Assembly: GCA_049999805.1 (NCBI GenBank)
Contig: JBNGIO010006327.1
Coordinates: 388,797-452,796, forward strand
Source: Folioceros fuciformis
Lineage: Eukaryota; Anthocerotophyta; Anthocerotopsida; Anthocerotales
Length of the DNA stretch: 64,000 nucleotides
Direction of reading: 5' to 3'
The position numbers were made by a program, and so were the translations under genes. Below the pieces are notes generated by a model. The model was not told the origin of the DNA and made no database searches. It was given only the letters and a program-made list of their open reading frames with translations. Below are positions 31,455 through 41,932 of the stretch, piece by piece (position 1 is the stretch's first letter; every line of letters starts with the position of its first letter).

Positions 31455-33765
31455 ATGGGAGATCTGCGCGGCGCTGCCAACGAGCCGCCGCTGCCTGGAA
31501 ATCAGTGCATGCAGGAGTCGCAAGAGGAGCCCAATAGGGCTGAGGAGATCGCACTCCAGGTGTCTGCGCTCGTGGAGCGTTGCAAAGCTTTGCAGGAAGA
31601 TGCCGCCTCCTACAGCTCGCGACTCAGGCGGGACGCGGAGGCCATCAGCCAGAACGCGCTGGCGCTGGAGTCGCAGATCAAGCTGCTGGAAGGAGAGATC
31701 AATTTGGCTACGGACAAAGATCACATTAGCCAGCAGCTCGCCGACAGGGTGAGATGGAGTTGCATGTTGTGGGGCCAGGGTTGCGGTCGAGGTCGGGTTT
31801 TAAATTTGCTAGATCGAGCGTGATTCTGGAATTTCTGCTGTTCTCATTTTCCTCTGTTGGTTCGTGTGGTGTTAGCTGGAGGAGGAATTGTACAGAGGCC
31901 GGAGTATGATATACGAGGGTGATGTCGGAGCTCTCCTCCCGCACAAGTCTAATGGTGTGTAATCTTTTGGGGGATTGGAACCTCCCAAGCCTCGTGCGGG
32001 CTTCCTAGTGTTTCTTGTTGAGAAAGGCTCTGAGAGAGATTCTGCATGGCACAGCTCTCTAATTAGGCGAGTGCAGATGCTCTTCTCAGTTGTGTTCCGA
32101 ACTATGCAATAGGGTTGCTTCTATTGGAGTTAAGTTATGCTTGCAGGCAGACTGCCTTACTGTCAGGCATCGAAATACGTTCTTAGCTTGGTTGTCACAC
32201 GAAGGTCATAAGCTGACTCGTCACTAACGGCAGTCTTTGTGGATGCACAGGTGTATTTCTAAGTTTACTTCTTGGTCCTGTAAATGTTCGAGCACCTCAA
32301 AATCATGTGCGGCTAAAAGTCAAAGAAGAGTACAACAGCTTCAGGGTATGGATTTCACAGGCTTTTGTGTCTGCGGTGGCTGCGGTTTTCTGTAGCTTGT
32401 GGTTCTCAATTTTTTTCTTGGCTTCATGAAATTCTCTCATTTGCCAATGTCTTTCACCTCAGGATCGCACAGCGATTCTGTTTCTGGCCTTCCCTTCTCT
32501 CTTGCTCCTTCTGAATCATTCTATATGGAACGGGTGTGTTCCTGCCCTGCCAGTGCAAGCTTATCAGGTGCGGACGGATCGTTTTGACCGTTACACTTTT
32601 TCTGTTGTGTTATTGTCTTATATTTTGTCAGTCTGGGTTCTGGGTCGTCTTCTTCTATACTTATTTTTAGGTCATGCGACCAACTGAACAGGCATGGTTG
32701 CTTTTTTTCTACACAAGTCTCGCCCTCAGGGAAAACATACTGAGAGTTAATGGTAGTGACATCCTGCCATGGTAATATGTCTGATCAGTGGTTCGGAGTG
32801 CTCTGTTTGGGTTGAACCCGTGCTTTGAGTTCTGTGTTGATTCCAACCTCGGCTGCTCTTAGTCCTATGCTCGGCTGTACCTGTAGGTGGGTCTATCACC
32901 ATTATTGTGCAATGGCTATGGCCCTGATCTGTCTCACGTGGGGTATTCAAGCCCAGGGTGATTGCCAGCGAAAGCAGGTACAGCTGGTCTGGTTTCTAGG
33001 CGTACTGCTTTTGTCCTGGTGCTGGGTTTGAACCGTTCCTTTTGTTACAGCAAGGAGTACGACTTTTCCTATCATGGGCTGTCATGCAAGGTGTTGCTAT
33101 GCTTCTTCAGAACCGTTATCAACGTCGACGGCTGTATACAAGGATAGCTCTTGGCAAGGTATCGTTACATCCAACCAGCCTGAGGTAGATATTGTACCTT
33201 AAGTGCAGTTAAAAGTGTAGCTGGACATGTTGACAATTGTTTTCATTTACAAGGAGCAGTTGTCCTTGCTTTTGTGGCTGAATGCAGGCTGGTAGGATGG
33301 ATGTCGTTTGGGGTGAGACCGCTGGCGTGAAGGGTCAGCTCTGGGTACTGTACCCCTTGCTGTTTATTTTGCAGGTACCTCTTGCGATGTGGTATCTTCT
33401 ACCACTCTTCTTTTATGCCATTAAGAGAGATTCCTGTTTGATTCGCATGTTCTTTCCGCAGGCATTTCAGTTTGCCATCGGACTGCTTCTCCTGCGAACA
33501 GCCTTCTTTGAAGAGGAATCAGAATGGCAGGCACGTCTCTTCACTAGTCTCCTTCCGTGATTATCCGTGGGATCGGCGGATGTGTTGGTAACAAGCGCTA
33601 TTCCTGTCTCAGATTGTGGCCTGCGGTTTGCTTCTCGTCACGATGGCCGTGGGAAACTTTTCGAACACAGTGGCGACGGTAGTTACAAAAAGCAGAATGA
33701 AGGCAAAGATGAAGAAAAGGGGAAATCAGGTTTTGCAGCGCATGCCCTCTAAAAGATTGCCCTGA
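31455..33765 (+). CDS. TMEM120: TMEM120 (TMPIT-like) membrane protein
   Basis: Ten exons give 386 residues: 31455-31748, 31876-31954, 32251-32345, 32463-32567, 32692-32771, 32887-32977, 33051-33158, 33288-33374, 33462-33530, 33613-33765. The N-terminal about 110 residues form a coiled coil (LVERCKALQEDAASYSSRLR, ALALESQIKLLEGEI). Then come six hydrophobic segments with the family landmarks GPVNVR, WNGCVPALPVQAYQ, LALRENILRVNGSDI, PWWVYHHYCAMAMALICLTW, MQGVAMLLQNRYQRRRLYTR, MDVVWGETAG and MAVGNFSNTV. TMEM120 proteins reside in the ER/nuclear envelope and share a fold with the fatty-acid elongase ELOVL7; function in plants is unknown. The last intron uses a GC donor (GGCAG|GCACGT) with a normal acceptor. 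Confidence 0.95.
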
Positions 33766-34406
33766 CACCGCATGATTGTAAATACACGTTAGAGTGTGCT
33801 GAGTTTCCACAATTGGCGCTGCTGAGTACCGAGTTCGCTTGCGCTGAGAAGCGAGGGCTCGTTGATGTACCAATTTTTGCGATTAGGGAGATGCGGTTGC
33901 TGCGTACCTGCGATGAGTGGATCTTGCCGCTGTCCTGGCCACACACATGGAATGAAAAGGCGTGTCTAATTGATGACGCATTTTCTGACAGCTTACAGTG
34001 GCCAGACAGCTTAATCTTATTGTGAAGTGAGAGTCACCATTCTTTGTGAAGTAGTCGTTCTTTAATATGGAGAACTTCGATCTAGGAGACCAAGGGAGCC
34101 CCGACCCCACAAACGGGACGTCTTGTTTTCCCAAGGAAGAACTTGAATAATTTATTTACTGTATTCCCTTTGATGAAGACAAGGTTCCCATTTTCACTTG
34201 TCTTCTCATTTTTTTCCCAACATAGGTCGTCCTTGCATTTGCATTAGCCCCTAATTGTGTTACTCCTGGAAGGACATTTTGCTGTGACAAGAGTTAACAA
34301 AACATACTAAAATCGGAACCCAAAACCTAGTTGGGCCCATATCGGAAAGGTACCTTACGGTAACTGGGCCTGCATTTCAGAACTCCTGGTGCCACATGTT
34401 ATGTGG
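33766..34406. other. 3' region of TMEM120, no gene
   Basis: Only short out-of-context ORFs. An ATTTATTTACTG stretch near 34148 and other T-rich sequence suit a 3' UTR or terminator area. Confidence 0.4.
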
Positions 34407-34520
34407 CTTTCCTTGTCGGGCAAGCCAATCCCATCCTGCAGAGGCTTTCCTTGTCGGGCAAGCCAATCCCATCCTGCAGAGGCTTTCCTTGACGGGCAAG
34501 CCAATCCCATCCTGCAGAAT
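34407..34520 (+). repeat. Three tandem copies of a 38-bp unit
   Basis: Copies at 34407-34444, 34445-34482 and 34483-34520; the unit begins CTTTCCTTGTCGGGC and ends CCTGCAGAGG. Copies 1 and 2 are identical; copy 3 has one internal change (TGAC for TGTC) and ends AAT instead of AGG. As 38 is not a multiple of 3, it is unlikely to be coding. Confidence 0.97.
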
Positions 34521-35359
34521 CTGCAGACGCCCGAGGTCATCCGGCAAGGCAAGGCAAGGTTATTACGAACAAGGACTGGTGGCAGCAGTGGCATTCGCTA
34601 CCGGTGACTGCTGCCGCTGAAGGGGTCAGGGCAAGGGTTGGACAGGGACGGAGAAGGACACGTTGAAGCACCGGGGGAGGATCTGCTTAGGGTTTATCAA
34701 CATTCAATCGAGAGTTGAGCGGATGGAATAAGATATCATCCCGGATGACGGCATTTATTGATGCGGAGTTCAGCCGCAAGAATGAAGAGATCGGACATCC
34801 GATTGCATTCCCGTTGCGCACGTCTGCCCGTCTCCCTCATCGGATCGCAGTTCGGCAAGTCCCGCGAACTTGTGTCAGCACACGCCCTTGTCTCTAGCTC
34901 CGCAGCTGCAGTGGCAGCAGCCGAAGTGCACGTTCTCTGCACATTCCTTGTGCGGCAGGACTAAGCAACACTTGTCCGCGGCGGCCCGGGTGACTCGTCC
35001 ACACACTCGGTTGGCCGGTCGGAGTGTCTACAGGTGTAGCAGAAGGCCCCTCATTTAGGTCTTGGAGAAATTACATAAGGACGCTCACGACCTAAGCGCA
35101 TACCGGTAGTTAATGAGAGCCTTAGATGGTGGTATGGCAGCTGCGTTGTCTCTTTCCTCCCCGTTGCAAAATCGATCATTTAGCATCCGGAAAATCCAGA
35201 AGTGGGTATTAAATAGGTGTATTATAGGCGAGGTTTACCACAATATATTTGGATATATAGTCGCTTTCAGCGATTGCATACCGTAGCGGGAGTCCTAGAG
35301 TTTCTTTTGGTAGCGGGTGCATCCCGCCACTTGCAACGCGGCAGGACTGGTTGTGGAAA
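34521..35359. other. Upstream region of RBM22/MAC5 gene
   Basis: No supported gene. Holds the presumed promoter and 5' UTR of the splicing-factor gene. Confidence 0.4.
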
Positions 35360-37338
35360 ATGGCGCATAGGCTGCTGCGGGACCTGGAGGCTGATGGATG
35401 GGAGCGATCTGACTTCCCCATCATCTGCGAGTCTTGCTTGGGGGACAATCCCTATGTCCGCATGGTATGGTTTTCGCTGCTTTCCCCCTGTCTTTCAGCC
35501 GCTTTTAGGGTTTCGCGGTGTAGAGTGGTGCTCCAGCTTGAGTGCAGCTTGGTTTGAGCTGGCTGCTTGCGGAGAATGTGCGGTGGCAAAAAGAATTTGA
35601 TTGCGTCGCCTTGTACTGAGGATTTCTGTGCCGTGGGGATTTGGGTGCAGACCAAGGCAAATTTTGATAAGGAATGTAAAATATGTACCAGGCCTTTCAC
35701 TGTCTTCCGGTGGAGGCCGGGGCGGGATGCAAGGTACAAGAAATCAGAGGTCTGCCAGACGTGCAGCAAACTGAAGAACGTTTGTCAAGTTTGTCTACTG
35801 GATTTGGAGTATGGGCTGCCAGTGCAAGTTCGTGACACAGCTCTGGGGATTAACACGAGCGATGCTATAGCGAAAAGCGATGTGAATCGGGAGTATTTTG
35901 CTGAGGAGCAGGACCGGAAGGTAGGGCATCTGAGAGACTACTTTTCCCTGGCTGGGCCGAGTGGATGTGGTGCTTGGTTTATTGTCATCGGCCTTTGAGG
36001 GGTTTGGCAATTACCCTGGCTTGTGGTTGTGAGACCTGACTCTCGGTACTCCTGTGTCTATCGTCACTGCAGGCTAGAGCAGGGCTTGATTACGAATCAT
36101 CGTTCGGCAAAGCACGACCGAATGATACCATTTTGAAACTTCAGCGCACGACTCCCTATTACAAGAGAAACCGCGCTCACATTTGTAGCTTTTTTGTGCG
36201 GGGGGAATGCACCCGTGGAGCTGAATGCCCTTATCGACATGAAATGCCGATAGTTGGGGAACTCTCTCAGCAAAACATCAAAGATCGCTACTACGGGTAT
36301 GTGCTTGTAGCTTTCTCTTTGGTCCGAAGGGTTACGTCCTTGCTCAGTTCTGATGCGTTCTTGTAATGTGCAACCGACAGTGTGAACGATCCTGTTGCTG
36401 CCAAGCTTTTGAGGAAGGCAGGAGAAATGCCATCCCTTGTCCCTCCTGACGATGAGAATATCAGGACTCTCTACGTTGGTGGCCTCGATCAACGGATATC
36501 AGAAGAGGATTTAAAGGACCAGTTTTATGGCTATGGCGAGGTGGAATCAATAAGGCTTGTGGCTCAACGGGCTTGTGCATTCATCTCCTATACGACCAGG
36601 GAAGGGGCAGAGAAGGCTGCAGAGAATCTGGCGAATAAGCTTGTTATCAAGGGGTTAAGGTTGAAGCTCATGTGGGGAAAGCCACAGGTACCGAAGCAGG
36701 AAAGCGAGGGCGGAAGTGCAGAGGGCCTGGAGGATGGTAAATCGGCAGGAGGTGCTATCGCTCATGGTGGGATGCTTCCACGGTCTGTGCTCTCCCAGCA
36801 ACAGCAGATGCCACCACTGCATGGTCCAGACCAGCCTCCTCCTTTGAATTACTTCAATATTCCCCCTCCCCCGCCTCCCTCAGAACGTCCATTCTACCCA
36901 TCTATGGACCCTCAGAGGATGGGTGCCATCGCTCCTAGCCAGGAAGCGTCAACCACCTCCAGTCAACCGGGAGCCTCGGGTGATGGTCCAAACAACGGTC
37001 AACCTCAGTATGGACCGCCGCCTCCTTTTGCATNNNNNNNNNNNNNNNNNNNNNNNNNNNNNNNNNNNNNNNNNNNNNNNNNNNNNNNNNNNNNNNNNNN
37101 NNNNNNNNNNNNNNNNNNNNNNNNNNNNNNNNNTCCAAACAACGGTCAACCTCAGTATGGACCGCCGCCTCCTTTTGCATACCCTCCGCCCCCACCATTT
37201 CAACAACAGCAATTTAGACCTTTTCAGAATGGGCCACCTCCTTATCCGCAGTACCCCCCTTATCCACCTGGGCCTCCTGGTCCACCTGGTGCTCCCGGGA
37301 CTGCTTTGCAGCCGCAGTTTTATCACCCTCAGTATTAG
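35360..37338 (+). CDS. RBM22: Pre-mRNA splicing factor RBM22/MAC5 (CCCH zinc finger + RRM)
   Basis: Component of the Prp19/NineTeen (MOS4-associated) complex that contacts U6 snRNA and the catalytic centre of the spliceosome. Exons 35360-35464, 35651-35920, 36073-36296, 36381-37338. Order: conserved N-terminus ([34 protein letters not shown]), Cys-rich zinc-ribbon region ([37 protein letters not shown]), CCCH finger ([20 protein letters not shown]), then an RRM ([17 protein letters not shown] as RNP2, [17 protein letters not shown] as RNP1), and a Pro/Gln-rich tail ([20 protein letters not shown]) ending at TAG. The 100-N gap in the tail is flanked by the same 47 bases. Deleting one copy and the gap (147 bp) keeps the frame, so the tail is probably 49 codons shorter than the raw sequence suggests. 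Confidence 0.96.
37034..37133. other. Assembly gap (100 N), probably spurious
   Basis: Bases 36987-37033 and 37134-37180 are identical (47 bp), one on each side of the gap. Confidence 0.93.
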
Positions 37339-37641
37339 CAGTCTTGTTTTCAGAAAGAGCCCTCAGACTTCCATCGTATGTAAGCTCTCAGCAGCTGGTG
37401 TAAAATTAACAATGAAGTCAGCAATTCGTGTCATCGGGGTTTGTTTCATGTCTACTTTCGTCTGCTGTTTCACAGTTCAAAGTGGTCGTCGGTGCTATTG
37501 ATTCCTTTACCCTGAGTGGGCAATGACACCGAACCAGAGCCAAATTGTCACCAACCAGTTTTGGGCAATGCCATAGAATAATGTTGAATGCAGCAAGCGG
37601 TGCACTCACTGCGAAAGGTATGATACATGCGTCCTGCAAGT
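37339..37641. other. Convergent 3' region (RBM22 / kinase-U-box)
   Basis: About 300 bp between two stop codons of convergent genes; presumed 3' UTRs. Confidence 0.5.
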
Positions 37642-40600
37642 CTACTGTGCACTTAGAGTCTGCCATTCTCGAATTGCCGAGCGGATAGCGTGATTCGGAG
37701 TTAAGCTCCTGTGTGCCAGTTTGAGGTTAGTCATTGGAGACGTGTCATGTGCTTCCAGCCACAGCGTGATTGCTTCACAGTCATACGTGTGCCCATCTGC
37801 TGCAATTACCGGCTCGTGCATCACCTCCTGCACAGTCCAAAAGGTCTCCCGTCAGTATCATGGCATGTGCTGCGAGTGGTTCATACTTCACAAAATTGAA
37901 AGACGAAATACCTGCAGAATGGGGCACAGGAAGATGGTGGGCACTATGCTGATGCTTCCTTCTCTTGATAATGTCGGAAGTTTGCTAGTGTTGTTGGTGA
38001 CGAAGTCTTCAGCCAGCTGACGACAATGTGTCAGGAAAGGGAGCACCCCAGTGTCTAGTTCGGGTCGTTTTTTCCTCTTCATTTCAGCACATTGCAGAGC
38101 TAGACGAGCCATCTTCAGTGCCTCCTCCAAAGGCCACTTACCTGCAGAGCTATCAAGCATTTCCTCGAATTCGCCCATCTCTATTGCAACTTCAGCTGCC
38201 TCCGTTATGCCAACAGCCTGTCTGCCAGTCAACAACTGAAGCAGAACCATTCCCAGCGCGTAGACATCAGACTTGGGCCCAAAGGAGCCTGTGCGCTGAT
38301 ACTCGGGGTCAATATAAGCAAATGTTCCAACTGGCGTGGTATCCCTGTGAAAGACTGAGTTGTACCCTCTGCCCACGGAAGAGCAAGGAACAAGTTTTGC
38401 AAGACCTACGTCCCCAACCTTACTCACAAAGTTCCCATCCAGTAATATGTTGGCAGGCTTCAGATCCCGGTGAACAATGGGCACAGGCTTCGAGCTGTGG
38501 AGAAACAGCAGAGCGGTTGCCACTTCAGCTGCGATCTGAAACCGGGTGTGCCAAGGCAGCGCTGTACTTCCATCATCATTCAGAAGACAATCCTCTAGAC
38601 TGCCATTTGCCATGTACTCGTACACCAAGCATCCTTTGTCAGGACAGCAGCCCAGTAACATAACCATGTGCGGGTGATGTATTCGACGGAGGAGTTCCAC
38701 CTGTTTATGAGCATGTTACAAAGGTGGGCGACAAGTTTAGACTCTGCAAAACATATCTAGTTTTAGATAACGCACAACATGTTGCACAACAAACACAAAA
38801 GTGCTCACCTCACGTTGAAATTCCTGAGACCCCTGAAGTCCGCCAGGATTAAGAACTTTGATGGCCACAGTTGTATGATGGATTTTCCCCTTGTACACCA
38901 CACCATACCCACCTTCCCCGATCACAAAGTCTTTGGAGAACCCATTGGTTGCTGTGCTCAGCTCATCATATGTGTACTCTCGATAGTGTTGGTGAGCTCT
39001 CAACAACTCTGTGACATGCTTCCTTGCCTCTATTTCCTTCAAAGCTTTTGCTTCAGCATCTTCCCGCCGACGCACTTCTTCTTCAACCGCGCGCTGTGCC
39101 GCCCTTGCAGCAGCAACAGCCTCGTCACGTTTCCTAGCCTCCTCTTCTGCCCTTTCTTTAGCCAGCATAGCATCTCTGACAGCAGCTTGGCGCAACATTA
39201 CTTCCTGCTCCCGAAGAGTTGCCCATTGGTGCTCCTGGTGACAAAAAAGTGTCAGGGCCCTTTGTGCATTGATAAGTTTACAGTCAACTGATACAGACAG
39301 TTCCTATTCTCTCAACGCACCTTTTGGCGGGCTAGAGCAGCAGCTGCAAATGCTTCATTGCAACGGTGGCTTTGGATCTCTGCATCCTTTTGTGCTTCAC
39401 ATACAGCAGCCTTTGCTCTTGCGAGCTGTAATTTCAGATCCTCCACCTCTAAAAAATAGCCCTGGGTGTCCACAGGTAGCCTGTCATTTGAAGGCCACTA
39501 CATGCAGTCCAGCGTATGCAATAAGGAACAGATCCTCCTTACAACAACAGTTCAGCATCTCACAAATCTACTGTTTGTGAAGTACAGCACACCATACCTC
39601 GCTCTCGTGTTGTTTGGGCAGGCAACTTGTGTTAGACATATGACAGTCTTGAACATTGAAGGTAAAACCGACCAGGTTGGCCACCTTAAACCCATCTTCT
39701 CCTGCAAACAGACCCTCAGTAGCAGGTCGGATCTCTGCTACTGAATCGTCATGAGCAATTAAACCGCTCTTCAAGCCTGCTGGATGCTGTTGGACCATCA
39801 CGCATTCCCCAGCCACAGCTGGCTCAGCAACTTCTGGGCTCGAATACAAACAAATAGCAAGAGAGTCAGCCTCAGAGGACTCTGAATCTGTTCGTCTTTT
39901 GGGAGTGGCCGCCGCCCTCTTTGTGTGCTGACCTGTATTCTGCACCACTACTTCTCTGCTCTGGATAGCTCTCATGGTAGAGTTACCTGCCACGATGGCA
40001 CCCCTGGTGACCCCAGACAATTGTAGCGGCTGAGTCTGGGTGGGTGCTGATTGTGTCCTTGAAGGCTCATAGAATGGCGACAGGAATAGTTGACTGCCAT
40101 GAGGCCCAAGAAAAGAGTGTTGACCAGGAATCTTATGGAGACCACCCAAAGAAGAGAGAGAGACTGCTGGACTTGAGAAAAACTGGCCATGACTTAAGGG
40201 CTCTGGCAGATATGTCTGAGCACGACCAACTACAGAGGGCAAATTTTTACGTGGTGCAGTAACCGTTTGAGACAATGATGCGACCTGTAGTGGACAATGT
40301 TGCTCATCAAAACTCCCCCCTGCATAGCAATGGCCCAGGTGAGAAATACAAATATAGATACTTCAATGATGATGCCATAACCAAGCATCAGTAGGTCATA
40401 CCTGTTGAATGAATAGAAGAAGACACAGAAGGGCGACTGGAACTGATAGCTTCATCCGTGCTTGATGTGGAGTCTGGTGATGATGGAAAGACAGGCGAGC
40501 CATCAGCCTCCCTGACAGCAATAAGTCTCCCCTTGGTCACAACAAGCACTGCGCAAAATCTTGGAGCGTTCTTTGCCACATAGGCAGCAACACCGGACCC

Positions 40601-41932
40601 CCTTAACTTCCTAAAAGCTTCAACAGGTGTCCTGAGAGAATTTTTATTGTCAAACAAACGATCTCTCACACAAAAAGCGCATTATTGCAAAACACGCACC
40701 ATAGTTACCACAATCAAGATCTTAAAAGAACTCAAAAGTGCTGTAACACCTTGTTCTACTTCTCACCGAGCAAGGATGTTGCGGGAAGACCCAATAATGA
40801 GTTTACTGATCCCGAGCCTTGATACTTCGCGCACGAGGGCCTTTTGCACTGAATCGCTCTCCACTATAACAAAGTCCACGTCCACCTGGATAGTGCATCA
40901 TTTGGAACATAGCAGAACACATAATCATTTAATGCGTCGTGCACATAGATCAGGCGTTGAAAAGCTTTTCCAGCAACAAATGTCTAAACCCGTTTGTCAT
41001 GACACAAAGACGAACTGATTAAGCTGTCCCTACCTTGTGCATGTCACATATCCACTGGTGGTCTAGCAGGAGTTCCACAGTCTTGGACTTCGCATCTCTT
41101 ATATAGGCAGCTGCTATTTCACTGCTGACTTGTTCAACCGGCACAAAATTTCCCACTGCAGATGACGGACAATTCCATATTAAAGCCCTTTGCTCCAGCA
41201 ACTTTGATTCGGACATCAAGGGCAGTGTAGTTGTTCAGACATGAAGGAGGTCAGGAGAAAACGATAACAGGCACAGACTCGATGCAGTGTGTTTTACCAG
41301 AGACACAAAATTGTTGTACATGACTTGATGATTTCATAAGAGGAAAATTACAACCAGTACCTGAACACGGTACTTGCATGGTCCTAACAGCTAAACAAGC
41401 CCAGCTCTCTGTACAACACCTTTTGAAATGGCGTGAAATCAGCAGGGACAAAGAGGGGTGATGAAGACGTACAGGGTGTTGGAATGAGCCTGATCGGCGG
41501 CCGGACATGGACAAGAGTGATGCAACCTCCTTTCGGAATGAAGTTCACAATGGCCCATCTCAGGGCCTCCTTGTTCGCTTCATCCTTGCTCACTGCAACA
41601 ACTATCTTCTCGGCTCCTGGGCCACTGACATCGGGTTCCTGCGAGGCAAAAGCCTTGGGCGCCCCCATTCCAGCCAATTCTGCTCCATCCGCCTGAGTCT
41701 CCACATCACTCCTGATGTCGGATGCCTTTCCACTCTCATCACTTTCTTCCAACAACCCGAGATCCAACGAATGGTGTCCCGCATACCCCTTGTGCCTCGA
41801 ATTCCCACCCCACCTCCACCTACTCGGACCAACTGCATCTTCACTATGATCTACCTTGGCCTTCCCTAGCTTTTTCCAACTGACCATGACCCTGTCGACA
41901 AAATTCCCTGTCTTTGTTTCTGCAGAGGGCAT
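37642..41932 (-). CDS. USP-like/protein kinase/U-box E3 ligase (PUB, RLCK-IX type)
   Basis: Nine exons: 41473-41932, 41034-41155, 40767-40885, 40402-40631, 39598-40284, 39321-39446, 38809-39234, 37912-38700, 37642-37827. N-terminal universal-stress-like domain (KIVVAVSKDEANKEALRWAI, then VDFVIVESDSVQKALVREVS and LIIGSSRN); Ser-rich linker; coiled coil (AAVRDAMLAKERAEEEARKR); kinase (GEGGYGVVYKGKI, VAIKVLN, IVHRDLKPANILL, GDVGLAKLVP, YIDPEYQRTG, KSDVYALGMVLLQLLTG); C-terminal U-box (FLCPILQ joins EVMHEPVIAADGHTYDCEAI, then PMTNLKL). Such proteins link receptor-like cytoplasmic kinases to ubiquitin transfer. The Mg-binding DFG is DVG, as is common in this subfamily. The 40402/40284 junction is out of phase as drawn, so a splice site there is uncertain. 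All other junctions fit. Confidence 0.94.
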
